In this document: in pieces, positions 1 through 6,755 of the stretch
Position numbering within the stretch: position 1 is the stretch's first letter
How the letters are laid out: each line of letters begins with the position of its first letter
DNA from: an uncultured Clostridia bacterium
GTDB lineage: Bacteria; Bacillota; Clostridia; Christensenellales; CAG-917
Direction: 5' to 3'
Length of the DNA: 10,253 nt
Assembly (NCBI GenBank): GCA_937881285.1
Contig: CALGEU010000118.1
Span: forward strand, 1-10,253
Notes under the pieces: model-generated
Seen by the model: the letters and a program-made list of their open reading frames with translations, nothing else
The model's database searches: none
Told to the model about the DNA's origin: nothing
Made by a program: the position numbers and the translations under genes

Positions 1-1
1 T

Positions 2-250
2 TTAGTCTGCTTTGTAGGGAAGAAGAGCCATAACTCTTGCTCTCTTGATTGCGACTGCGAGCGTTCTTTGGTGCTTTGCGCACACACCGCTCATACGACG
101 GGGAAGGATTTTGCCTTTCTCGGTGGTGTATCTTTTGAGTTTTGCAACGTCCTTGTAGTCGATGTCTTCAACGTGGTCGACGCAGAACGTGCACACTTTC
201 TTTTTGGGCACTCTCTTGGGTGCGCGTGGTGCTTTAACTTCTTCAGCCAT
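2..250 (-). CDS. rpsR: 30S ribosomal protein S18
   Basis: Ribosomal protein S18 is a small-subunit platform protein that binds 16S rRNA as a pair with S6. The 82-residue product has the family's basic core, including KILPRRMSGVCAKHQR (about residues 47-62) and the basic segment AIKRARVMALLPY near the C terminus. Length is normal. Cys20-x2-Cys23 and Cys57-x2-His60 form a possible zinc site, so this looks like the cysteine-containing (C+) version of S18; zinc binding is inferred, not seen. The start is supported by AAGGAG shortly upstream of ATG. It is the last gene of rpsF-ssb-rpsR within the window, 20 bp after ssb, and its stop lies one base from the window edge, so any later operon gene and the terminator are not visible. 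Confidence 0.97.
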   Translation of the reverse strand: MAEEVKAPRAPKRVPKKKVCTFCVDHVEDIDYKDVAKLKRYTTEKGKILPRRMSGVCAKHQRTLAVAIKRARVMALLPYKAD

Positions 251-270
251 TTTCTTAACTCCTTAAAAAA

Positions 271-654
271 TTAGAATGGAAGGTCTTCGTCGATGGGCTT
301 GAGATCGTCGAAATCGACGTCGTCAGAGCCGTTTTCATCGGATTTCGTGGAAAGGAATTGCACTTCGTCAGCCGCAATTTCAGTCACGTAACGACGAGAA
401 CCGTCTTGCGTGTCGTAGCTTCTCGTTTGAATGCTGCCGCTGATTGCCGCTTTGCTGCCTTTTTTGAGATAGCGTGCGCAATTGTCGGCTTGTGCTCTCC
501 AAACTACGACGGGGAGAAAGTCTGTTTCTCTCTTGCCGTCTTTTGAATAGGAACGAGACACAGCAAGTGTAAATCTGCAGAATTTGATACCGCTATTTGT
601 GGAAGCGAGTTCTGGATCCTTGGTCAAATTGCCGATCAAAAATACTTTGTTCAT
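271..654 (-). CDS. ssb: Single-stranded DNA-binding protein
   Basis: SSB coats single-stranded DNA in replication, repair and recombination and recruits partner enzymes through its acidic tail. The N-terminal OB fold (about residues 1-104) opens with MNKVFLIGNLTKDPEL and contains the characteristic WRAQADNCARYLKKG (52-66). A short acidic linker ends in DEDLPF, close to the canonical DDDLPF tip that binds partner proteins. At 127 residues it is shorter than Bacillus SsbA because the linker is brief. The start has a clear AAGGAG. The position between rpsF and rpsR is the classic Firmicutes arrangement, where SSB is made with the ribosomal proteins; the gap to rpsF is 16 bp. As the copy in the rpsF operon with a complete tip, it is probably the housekeeping SSB. 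Confidence 0.97.
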   Translation of the reverse strand: MNKVFLIGNLTKDPELASTNSGIKFCRFTLAVSRSYSKDGKRETDFLPVVVWRAQADNCARYLKKGSKAAISGSIQTRSYDTQDGSRRYVTEIAADEVQFLSTKSDENGSDDVDFDDLKPIDEDLPF

Positions 655-670
655 ACTTTTCTCCTTGCGA

Positions 671-952
671 TTATTTCTTGATGATCATTTGTCTTACGAC
701 GTTTTCGTCGTTGCGCATGTATCTGTCAAGTTCTGATTGTGCTTCTTTGGTGCAGGTGACGTTCATGAGAACGTAGTAGCCTTCGGTTTGCTTGTTGATT
801 TCGTAAGCAAACTTTCTCATACCCCATTTGTCCAAAGCGTCAACGGTTCCGCCGAGAGTTGCGACGAGATTTTCAAACTTTTCAACGGTTTGGGTCTTCT
901 TGTCGTCGTCCACGTCACAGCGAATGATGTAGAGAACTTCATACTTGTCCAT
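671..952 (-). CDS. rpsF: 30S ribosomal protein S6
   Basis: S6 binds the central domain of 16S rRNA together with S18. The 93-residue protein starts MDKYEVLYIIRCDVDDD, has the family helix around EKFENLVATLGGTVDALDKW, and then the RKFAYEINKQTEGYYVLM segment that is a hallmark of S6. It ends at NVVRQMIIKK without the long acidic tail seen in some proteobacterial S6 proteins. The start is fixed by a strong AAGGAGGT eight bases upstream of ATG. It is the first gene of the operon and sits behind a short leader with hairpins. In other bacteria an S6-S18 complex can bind this leader and repress the operon; that regulation is possible here but not shown. Confidence 0.97.
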   Translation of the reverse strand: MDKYEVLYIIRCDVDDDKKTQTVEKFENLVATLGGTVDALDKWGMRKFAYEINKQTEGYYVLMNVTCTKEAQSELDRYMRNDENVVRQMIIKK

Positions 953-980
953 ACTTTTTTACCTCCTTGTGGTCTATGTG

Positions 981-1017
981 TCCCTTACGGGAAAGGAATA
1001 TGCATTCTTTTGAATGC
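981..1017 (-). promoter_or_regulatory. Structured leader of the rpsF operon
   Basis: On the minus strand the rpsF leader carries two small hairpins. The first (1017-1002) is GCATTC-AAAA-GAATGC, a perfect 6-bp stem that would lie at or very near the transcript's 5' end. The second (992-981) is TCCC-GTAA-GGGA, with a GNRA-type tetraloop and a CCG trinucleotide. A CCG element beside a hairpin is a known feature of S6:S18-binding rpsF leaders, but the match here is loose. Some 28 bases separate the second hairpin from the start codon, so it does not itself cover the ribosome binding site. Confidence 0.35.
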
Positions 1018-1023
1018 TCAATA

Positions 1024-1052
1024 ATAATATATTATATTTTAATAAAAGTAAA
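1024..1052 (-). promoter_or_regulatory. Vegetative promoter of rpsF-ssb-rpsR
   Basis: Read on the minus strand, TTTACT (1052-1047), a 17-bp A/T-rich spacer and TATTAT (1029-1024) form a sigma-A-type promoter about 70 bp before rpsF. A perfect TATAAT (1036-1031) overlaps the spacer but has no good -35 at normal distance. Either choice gives a leader of roughly 65-80 nt. Confidence 0.6.
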
Positions 1053-1160
1053 GCGAAAACGTAAAAATGGTGAAACGAACGGTTTTCAAAAGTTTTTGCG
1101 TTTAGGAACTTTATTTTCTGTTTTTCGTATCTTTAGAAAATCTTTATGTTTGATTTAGCC

Positions 1161-1190
1161 TTAATTTATTTGACAGACGTATCATATTAT
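1161..1190 (+). promoter_or_regulatory. Possible promoter of the alanine-rich lipoprotein gene
   Basis: This A/T-rich stretch lies 50-80 bp before the lipoprotein start. TTAATT (1161-1166), 18 bp and TATTAT (1185-1190) is a weak sigma-A match. A consensus TTGACA (1170-1175) is present, but no -10 lies 16-18 bp after it. CATATTAT (1183-1190) also resembles sporulation sigma-factor -10 elements, though no convincing -35 goes with it. The sigma factor cannot be decided. Confidence 0.25.
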
Positions 1191-1239
1191 CGTCGCCGAA
1201 AGGTGGCAGATGAGAAAATTTTTAAGGAGATAATATATC

Positions 1240-2307
1240 ATGAAAAAAGCAATCGTATCAGTTCTTTGCGTAGTTCTCGTGCTTTCACTCTCCGTCGTAG
1301 CGTTCGTCGCATGCGACAAGCAAGACAACAAGGCAAGCAACTCCGAAGTTCTCGGCACGGCAGTGGCTGTGGCGGCTTCACAACTCGGCGGCGCAGGTGC
1401 ATCCACCGCATCAACCGATGCAACGGATGACGATTTCACCGCAGGCATCAATCTCAACGTCGGCAGCGATACAATCTCTGCAACGGCAGGCGCATCGATC
1501 AAAGGCATCGGCTCAATGGTTCAACCTATCGTTGAAAGCGCAGTGAACAGCGTTGACAAATTCCTTGGCGACAACGGCATTTCCGTCACGAAAGTGGACA
1601 GCGACGACGCGGATTATTCCGAAAAGTATGCAATCTCTTTCACCTATGTTGACGAAGCGACCGGCGAAAGCATGACCGAAGAATACGCACTCTACGTCAA
1701 ACTCGACGAAGGAGTTGAACTCGAAGGCAAGAAAGATTACACTTTCACCGCAAAAGTTGCAAAGATCGTCAAACAAGAAGGCAAAGAAGACATCAAGATC
1801 GATCTCACTTCTTTCTCCGGCAAGGCAAACTTTGACACCGCAAAAGACGCAATGGTCTTCACGCTCGGTGCAATTGCAGACTGCGACGCGGCAAGCGCAT
1901 TCGCAAACATTCAGGCATACTCCACCGCAAAGGGAACTATCGTTCTTGAAATGGGCGCAGGCGCAGGCATCAGCGGCACGGCAAACGCAGAAGTCAACCT
2001 TTCAATTGAACTCGGCAAACTTGCAGACAACAAATACGGCGCAATCGTAACCGTCACGGGTGATACGTCAGTTGCAGGTTACGGCGTAAAATTCACGCTC
2101 GTTGCAAACGTTTCCGCAAACAGTGCTGAAGACGCAAAAGATTTTGCAATCAACGGCAATCTCAACGCAACAGTCAACGTCCCCGTTCTCGGCGCATACA
2201 ACGCAACGGCAGACCTTACCGGCAAAGCGCAATACAACGTTGAAAAAGACACTCTCGAAGTCGGTCTCACCGGCAACGTATCTTTGGTCAAAGCAGATCA
2301 AGAATAA
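1240..2307 (+). CDS. Alanine-rich surface lipoprotein of unknown function
   Basis: I do not recognise a family for this 355-residue protein. Residues 1-24 form a lipoprotein signal peptide: a Lys-Lys start, a hydrophobic core, and lipobox FVAC with Cys25 as the lipidation site, so it should be anchored on the outer face of the membrane. The mature part begins with a low-complexity Ala/Ser/Thr/Asp stretch (about 26-70). It continues as alternating small-hydrophobic and polar residues, Gly, Ala, Asn, Asp and Thr rich, which suggests an all-beta fold. The C-terminal half repeats themes such as NLNATVNVPV and GNVSLV with Asn/Thr-Ala-x-Val strands. AAGGAG lies upstream of the ATG. Codon choice is unusually uniform (GCA for Ala, GGC for Gly, AAC for Asn, CTC for Leu), unlike the GCG-rich neighbours, which may mean high expression. 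It is flanked by its own terminator and appears monocistronic. Confidence 0.8.
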   Translation: MKKAIVSVLCVVLVLSLSVVAFVACDKQDNKASNSEVLGTAVAVAASQLGGAGASTASTDATDDDFTAGINLNVGSDTISATAGASIKGIGSMVQPIVESAVNSVDKFLGDNGISVTKVDSDDADYSEKYAISFTYVDEATGESMTEEYALYVKLDEGVELEGKKDYTFTAKVAKIVKQEGKEDIKIDLTSFSGKANFDTAKDAMVFTLGAIADCDAASAFANIQAYSTAKGTIVLEMGAGAGISGTANAEVNLSIELGKLADNKYGAIVTVTGDTSVAGYGVKFTLVANVSANSAEDAKDFAINGNLNATVNVPVLGAYNATADLTGKAQYNVEKDTLEVGLTGNVSLVKADQE

Positions 2308-2327
2308 TTTTCTCCCAAGCACAATAT

Positions 2328-2360
2328 AAAAAGGCGCTCGCAATTGCGGGCGTCTTTTTT
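2328..2360. terminator. Bidirectional terminator after the lipoprotein gene
   Basis: The stem GGCGCTCGC (2333-2341) pairs through an AATT loop with GCGGGCGTC (2346-2354), including two G-U wobbles on the plus-strand RNA. It is flanked by five A on the left and six T on the right. It ends the plus-strand lipoprotein transcript and can also act on the minus strand. Confidence 0.85.
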
Positions 2361-2390
2361 ATGCCGAATAAAAACAAAATATAAAAAGAA

Positions 2391-2411
2391 AAATCGCCGT
2401 AAGGGTGATTT
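2391..2411 (-). terminator. Terminator after sigH
   Basis: AAATCGCC (2391-2398) and GGTGATTT (2404-2411) form an 8-bp stem around a 5-nt loop. On the minus strand it is followed by TTCTTTTTATATTTTG, so it suits the end of the mrnC-rlmB-sigH transcript 17 bp past the sigH stop. Confidence 0.65.
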
Positions 2412-2427
2412 CGTTTTGTTTGATTAT

Positions 2428-2979
2428 TTATTCGTTTTTGAGAAGTTTTTTGATTTTCTTTTTGGCCGAATATATGGTGTTGTCCACTTTCTTTTGCTCT
2501 ATGCCGAGTTCTTTTGCGATTTCGGCATAACTCAAACATTCAAGATGCAGTTTAAGCACGGCAAGTTCCACGGGGGTGAGCAGGGCGGATATTGCGTCGA
2601 ACAGAAGAGCGGAAGTCTCGTTTTCGATGAAAATGTCTTCGGGGTCTTGCATGGGGGCTTGGACCGATTCGGAAACCGATACGTCGTCTATGTTGACTTC
2701 GTCGAGACTTGGCTTTCGTAATGCGTCCACGATTGCGTTGCGTATGCACGTCGAAGCGTAGGTTTTGAAACTTGCTTTGCCGTTTTCGTCATACGTGCGT
2801 ATGGCGCGCATAAGTCCCAGCATACCGTAACCTGCAAGGTCGTCTGCATCGGCAACCACGCCGAAAGAACGAGCGATTGATTTTGCAAGATTCATATAGG
2901 AAAGCGCGACGGCGTTTTCTGCGTCGACGTCTCCTTGCCTTGCGGCTTTTATGAGTTGAATTTCCTGCTCTTTCGTCAT
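2428..2979 (-). CDS. sigH: RNA polymerase sigma-H factor (sporulation initiation)
   Basis: SigH directs RNA polymerase to genes of the transition to stationary phase and the onset of sporulation. The 183-residue protein has sigma region 2 at about 22-90, including YMNLAKSIARSFG, DADDLAGYGMLGLMRAI and FKTYASTCIRNAIVDALRK (2.1-2.4). An acidic linker follows (about 91-122), then region 4 with a helix-turn-helix (SYAEIAKELGIEQKKVDNTI, 150-169) and a basic C-terminal helix. It is shorter than the roughly 218-residue Bacillus SigH. The identification rests strongly on context, since sigH follows rlmB in many Firmicutes. It starts 17 bp after rlmB with no visible Shine-Dalgarno sequence, so low or coupled translation is possible. 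A different sigma-70-family factor cannot be wholly excluded. Confidence 0.88.
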   Translation of the reverse strand: MTKEQEIQLIKAARQGDVDAENAVALSYMNLAKSIARSFGVVADADDLAGYGMLGLMRAIRTYDENGKASFKTYASTCIRNAIVDALRKPSLDEVNIDDVSVSESVQAPMQDPEDIFIENETSALLFDAISALLTPVELAVLKLHLECLSYAEIAKELGIEQKKVDNTIYSAKKKIKKLLKNE

Positions 2980-2996
2980 GTTGTCGTGTGTTTTTA

Positions 2997-3719
2997 TTAT
3001 CGTCTTTGACGTATTGCTTCGTATAGGACTATTCCTGCCGCAACCGATGCGTTGAGAGAGTTGACGTTTCCGAATTGCGGAATGGTGAGAGTGTCGTCAC
3101 AAAGTTCTTTGGTCAGGCGGTGAATCCCTTCGCCTTCGCTGCCGATGACGATTGCAAGGTTTCCGTTGAGATTTGCATCTTTCGGGGCTTTACCGTCAAA
3201 ATCCGTTGCGTAAACCCACACGTTCTGCTCTTTCAGGTCTCTTATCACGTCGTTTATGTTCGTGACTTTTGCGATGAGCATATGCTCGGTCGCGCCGCAT
3301 GCGACTTTCACGACAGTGTCGTTCACACCGACGCTTCTGTGCTTTGGAATGACTATGCCGTGTGCGCCGAAACACTCCGCGCTTCTTATAATCGCGCCGA
3401 GATTGTGCGGATCTGTTATGCCGTCGAGAAGCACGATGAGAAGGGGCTCGTCTTTGCTTTTTGCAAGGTTGATTATGTCGTCAACGTCGCAATATTCAAA
3501 GTCTGTGACCGCCGCGACGACGCCTTGGTGATTGCCGCCGTTTGCAAGTTTGTCAAGCATGTTTTTGTCAACGTAACTCGTGACCGTGCGCGCTTCTTTT
3601 GCAAGTTTATGCACCTGCGAGAGCATGGGATCGAATTCGCCTTTCTGCAAGAAAAGTTTGTCTATGGTTTTCCCCGCGCGATACGCTTCTTTGACGGGAT
3701 TTCGTCCGTAAATATACAT
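2997..3719 (-). CDS. rlmB: 23S rRNA 2'-O-ribose methyltransferase, TrmH/SpoU family
   Basis: This enzyme methylates a ribose of 23S rRNA (G2251 in E. coli numbering) using S-adenosylmethionine. The chosen start gives 240 residues. The N-terminal substrate-binding domain (about 1-75) opens with MYIYGRNPVKEAYRAG and includes NHQGVVA. The SPOUT knot domain carries all three motifs: motif 1 DPHNLGAIIRSAECFGAHG with Asn106 and Arg112, motif 2 AIVIGSEGEGI (189-199), and motif 3 IPQFGNVNSLNASVAAGI (213-230). A longer reading frame to 3764 exists, but ATG at 3719 has AAAGGA upstream and matches the family's N terminus. It lies 55 bp after mrnC and 17 bp before sigH, as in other Firmicutes. The exact target position is inferred from the family. 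Confidence 0.93.
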   Translation of the reverse strand: MYIYGRNPVKEAYRAGKTIDKLFLQKGEFDPMLSQVHKLAKEARTVTSYVDKNMLDKLANGGNHQGVVAAVTDFEYCDVDDIINLAKSKDEPLLIVLLDGITDPHNLGAIIRSAECFGAHGIVIPKHRSVGVNDTVVKVACGATEHMLIAKVTNINDVIRDLKEQNVWVYATDFDGKAPKDANLNGNLAIVIGSEGEGIHRLTKELCDDTLTIPQFGNVNSLNASVAAGIVLYEAIRQRR

Positions 3720-3774
3720 GTTTTTCCTTTTAGGCGTATAGATTGCGCCTGCCATTCGTCGCAAGAGTGCGAGA

Positions 3775-4200
3775 TTATTTGTTTATATTGTCTTCAAAGC
3801 ACATGGACAAAAATTCTTCGAGTCTTTGCGTGTTGCCTGTGAGATACAAATATCCGAGAACCGCTTCGAAACCGCTTGCGCGTCTATACTCGCTCATTTC
3901 GGCGTGCTTTGCGCTTGTTTGCACTTTGCAGTTGCGCGCGCGCCTGAAAACGTCCTGTTCGTCTTCGTCGAAAAGGGGGAGCAATTTTTCCGCTTCCGCC
4001 GCTTGCGACACCGCTTTTACGACCTTTGTGACTTCGTAGTGAAGCGCACCCGTTTTTTGCGTCGAGCCTATCGTGACTCTCGTGCGAGTGTAAAGTGACT
4101 GCACTGCGTCTCCGACGAACGCAAGTGCCATCGGGTGAAGAGCGAGCGCGTCTTCTTTGCTTATCGGTTTTTTGAGCGAGAACATAGAATTGTTATCCAT
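3775..4200 (-). CDS. mrnC: Mini-ribonuclease III (23S rRNA maturation)
   Basis: Mini-III is an RNase III-fold homodimer without a double-stranded RNA-binding domain; it trims the 23S rRNA precursor stem. The 141-residue product has LHPMALAFVGDAVQSLYTR with the probable metal-binding Asp31, then EYRRASGFEAVLGYLYLTG with Glu112, the paired RNase III active-site segments. Length is typical. The frame runs back to 4236, but the 12 extra codons contain a promoter -10 element and do not look like the family N terminus, so ATG at 4200 is preferred; ATG at 4185 is the alternative. No Shine-Dalgarno sequence precedes it. It heads the mrnC-rlmB-sigH unit; in Bacillus it follows cysS, which is replaced here by a divergent lipoprotein gene. 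Confidence 0.92.
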   Translation of the reverse strand: MDNNSMFSLKKPISKEDALALHPMALAFVGDAVQSLYTRTRVTIGSTQKTGALHYEVTKVVKAVSQAAEAEKLLPLFDEDEQDVFRRARNCKVQTSAKHAEMSEYRRASGFEAVLGYLYLTGNTQRLEEFLSMCFEDNINK

Positions 4201-4207
4201 GACAAGA

Positions 4208-4236
4208 ATTTTATCACAACGAAGAAAGTTTTGCAA
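4208..4236 (-). promoter_or_regulatory. Promoter of mrnC-rlmB-sigH
   Basis: On the minus strand, TTGCAA (4236-4231), a 17-bp spacer and TAAAAT (4213-4208) with an extended TGA just before it form a good sigma-A promoter. The predicted start of transcription is about 4201-4200, at the mrnC ATG itself, leaving essentially no leader. Confidence 0.65.
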
Positions 4237-4259
4237 GAATTAGCAAAATTTAAGCGGTA

Positions 4260-4288
4260 TTGACATTATATAAATAAAATAATAAAAT
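4260..4288 (+). promoter_or_regulatory. Sigma-A promoter of the transglutaminase lipoprotein gene
   Basis: A perfect TTGACA (4260-4265), a 17-bp spacer and TAAAAT (4283-4288) lie in a very A/T-rich stretch, diverging from the mrnC promoter with the -35 boxes 23 bp apart. The predicted leader is about 40 nt and ends in GGTGGGG, a poor but G-rich ribosome binding site just before ATG 4334. Confidence 0.8.
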
Positions 4289-4333
4289 AAAAACATAAAA
4301 TACAGTCGGCACGCGTCGACTTGGTGGGGAAAT

Positions 4334-6634
4334 ATGAAGAAATCGAGAAATATCGGCAGAGTATTGCTTATAGCGGTTGTGTTTGCGCTTGCATGCGTTC
4401 TTTTGACGTCGTGCGGACTTTTCAATTCGCTAAAAACCATTTCGTCTGCGTCCGTAGTTGCAAGAACGGGACTCGAAGAAGTTGCGGACGGAAAGTACGA
4501 AGTGCAAGCAGGCAAAGAGTTTACCGTTGCCGTCGTTTGGAATAATAAAAGGGCGCATTATCCGTCGATAGAGTGGCACGAAATAGTTGACGGAAAAGAC
4601 AGCGTCATACCGGGAGTGAACGACGTATCGTCGTACACTCATATTTTCGGAAGAACGGACGTCGGCAAAACGTTCGAGTATTACGCGAAAGTGAACGAAC
4701 TCGTGCGTTCCGACAGCATAAAAATCAACGTAGTCGAAGCAAAACTCGACGTTCCGACAATAAATTGTCAGGACGATTTGAAAATCGTTGACGGCAAAAT
4801 TCAGCAAAACATAATCGGCGGTCTGAAAGACGTGCAACTCACTGCGAGATGGAACTCGGCCGTTCTCGATCCCGATCTTGCGGTCACGGCGGAATGGTTT
4901 GTCGGCGGTGAAAAAGTTGCAGAAGGTACGGAATATACTTATTCGGTGTCGGGTATCGTATCGCCTACGACCGTTGACGTCACTTGTAAATTGAGCGCGG
5001 ACGGAATGGAAACTAAGTCCACGACTATCAGTCTCATATTCGTCGAAAAATACGATTTGGTTGACAACGTGAAAATCGTCATCAACGACGCGAGATTTAC
5101 AAAGATTGCAGAAGACACCTATTACGTTCAGAAAACGACGGAGTATTTGCATTTCGGTATGACTGCGTCGATTTCGCCTGCCACTGCAAATCTGGCGGCG
5201 GAGTGTTTTTGGAGTTTCGAGTATTCCGGCAATTCCATAATGGGCGATAGATCTACGCAAGTCGAAGATATCGGTTTAACGGAAGGCAAAAACATCGTGA
5301 CGGCAACCGTTGATAACGTCGTAAGCAGAAGAATAACGATATATTATATGACATACGACGTCGACGCGATTCCCGACGATATAAAGAGCGCAATCACCGA
5401 TAAGTTCTTTTGGAACGGCAACTATTGCGACAGATACGTGGCGTGTCAGGAAGAAGCAAACGAGTTTGTCGGATACGCCATTTCGCAGCATCAGAAAAAC
5501 AAAACTTACGAAATGTATATGCCTGTTTCAAACTGGGCTGTCACTCAATCCGAATTTGCGGACGTTATGTCCGAAGCAATAAAGCAGGGCGGAGACGAGT
5601 CGGGATATTATGCGTATAATATGAGCAAAATCGGCTCTGTCGGCAAGTTTACGTTTGTGGACGGAACGGAGTTCGGAATTCCTTCGGGCGCGTATCGACC
5701 TGCGTCCAACGCCAAGCAGGCAAACGTATTCGTAAGATATTCCGAAGTGTCGGACAAGAGAGCGTCGCTTCCCATAGATTCGAAGACGGAAACCATGAAC
5801 GTTGCCAACTCAAACGATTTGTATCGCGCCGTGTCAAACGGGTTCAAACCCGTGTTTTCGACCGACGAGAGCGGTAAAAAACTGCAAAATCTTTATGAAA
5901 AAGCAAGAAAAGTGCTTATCGACTACGTGTCCGAAGATTTGACGGACGTCGAGAAAGTTGCGGTGATATACGACTGGATTGTCAACGAAGTCGTTTACGA
6001 CTACGCTGTTGCAAGCAACGGAACGGGCTCGGGTTCGTCCTGCTACAACGCGTTCTATCTCGAAGGCGTGTTTGACGACAAGAGAGCCGTGTGCGACGGA
6101 AAATCGAAAGCGTTTGCGCTGCTTTGCGGCATGGAAAACATCAAAGCAATCCGTGTGAGCGGTTATGCAGGGGAAAATATCGCGTCCGTGCCCGATTCCG
6201 AAAAGGCAAAATACGGGCATGCCTGGAACAAGGTTCTCATAGACGCGAACGACGACGGCGTGAGAGAATGGTACGTCGTGGATACCACTTGGGGCGACGT
6301 CGAAGTGGGCGGCGCGGCAGTCGTGACAGAGTATCTCAATTATAGTTATTTCCTTGTCACAGACGACGCAATCGCAACGTCTCATCAAGCGAGAGTCGCC
6401 ACGCCGAAAGCGGAAACCGAATACAACGTGTACAAGAACACGTACTTCACGTACAACGGCGAGACTTACGATTTGTACATAGAATCTAATGCCGAACGCG
6501 ATATTCTCATTGCGTACAGTCGTGAAAACGGCAATATGGCGCTTTGCGTGTACATTACGTATTCGGCGCAAGGCGGACTGGGATACGCCGTCGTGAAAAT
6601 GGGCGTAAATCAGTTTATCGTCTACGCAACCTGA
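4334..6634 (+). CDS. Surface lipoprotein with transglutaminase-like domain
   Basis: A 766-residue predicted lipoprotein. Residues 1-26 are a signal peptide ending in lipobox LTSC, with Cys27 lipidated, placing the rest outside the membrane. Residues about 30-340 look like three beta-sandwich (Ig-like) modules, with phrases such as LTARWNSAVLDPDLAVTAEW and FGMTASISPATANLAA. A middle region of about 345-530 is unrecognised. The transglutaminase-like (papain-fold) domain spans about 535-655: DVEKVAVIYDWIVNEVVYDY leads into it, Cys587 lies in AVCDGKSKAF, His629 in GHAWNKV and Asp650 in VVDTTWGD, so the catalytic triad is intact. A further 110 residues follow. Homologous domains act as cross-linkers, proteases or amidases; the substrate here is unknown. 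It is monocistronic, with its own promoter and terminator, beside but not part of the sporulation genes. Confidence 0.85.
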   Translation: MKKSRNIGRVLLIAVVFALACVLLTSCGLFNSLKTISSASVVARTGLEEVADGKYEVQAGKEFTVAVVWNNKRAHYPSIEWHEIVDGKDSVIPGVNDVSSYTHIFGRTDVGKTFEYYAKVNELVRSDSIKINVVEAKLDVPTINCQDDLKIVDGKIQQNIIGGLKDVQLTARWNSAVLDPDLAVTAEWFVGGEKVAEGTEYTYSVSGIVSPTTVDVTCKLSADGMETKSTTISLIFVEKYDLVDNVKIVINDARFTKIAEDTYYVQKTTEYLHFGMTASISPATANLAAECFWSFEYSGNSIMGDRSTQVEDIGLTEGKNIVTATVDNVVSRRITIYYMTYDVDAIPDDIKSAITDKFFWNGNYCDRYVACQEEANEFVGYAISQHQKNKTYEMYMPVSNWAVTQSEFADVMSEAIKQGGDESGYYAYNMSKIGSVGKFTFVDGTEFGIPSGAYRPASNAKQANVFVRYSEVSDKRASLPIDSKTETMNVANSNDLYRAVSNGFKPVFSTDESGKKLQNLYEKARKVLIDYVSEDLTDVEKVAVIYDWIVNEVVYDYAVASNGTGSGSSCYNAFYLEGVFDDKRAVCDGKSKAFALLCGMENIKAIRVSGYAGENIASVPDSEKAKYGHAWNKVLIDANDDGVREWYVVDTTWGDVEVGGAAVVTEYLNYSYFLVTDDAIATSHQARVATPKAETEYNVYKNTYFTYNGETYDLYIESNAERDILIAYSRENGNMALCVYITYSAQGGLGYAVVKMGVNQFIVYAT

Positions 6635-6655
6635 AAACTTTATAAACGATAAAAC

Positions 6656-6685
6656 AAAAAGCGTACGCCGTGGCGTACGCTTTTT
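6656..6685. terminator. Bidirectional terminator after the transglutaminase lipoprotein
   Basis: GCGTACGC (6661-6668) and GCGTACGC (6673-6680) form a perfect stem around CGTG, bounded by five A on the left and five T on the right. It ends the plus-strand gene 21 bp past its stop and can serve the convergent minus-strand gene too. Confidence 0.9.
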
Positions 6686-6755
6686 GCAAAGGGGGAGATA
6701 AGGGAGAGAATTGTTTGATTTATATCAAATAAGGTTTGTTTTTTTGTTGCGCGTA

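Noticed and set aside
967..1430. Short plus-strand frames across the rpsF upstream region and the lipoprotein start
   Set aside because: No good ribosome binding sites; they overlap the rpsF leader, promoter and the true lipoprotein gene in another frame.
3075..3842. Long open frame of 255 codons antisense to rlmB
   Set aside because: The opposite strand has full SpoU-family motifs and a ribosome binding site. This frame gives a Cys/Phe/Val-rich product with no domain and no ribosome binding site.
4430..5260. 276-codon frame antisense to the Ig-like region of the lipoprotein
   Set aside because: Shadow of a well-supported gene, with no recognisable domain or start signal.
5834..6571. 245-codon frame antisense to the transglutaminase lipoprotein
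   Set aside because: It lies opposite the catalytic domain, and its Arg/His/Cys/Val-rich composition is typical of a reverse-strand shadow.
6714..6729. TTTGAT-TTAT-ATCAAA inverted repeat, considered as an operator
   Set aside because: Short, A/T-rich and located between two convergent gene ends, so a regulatory role is unlikely.
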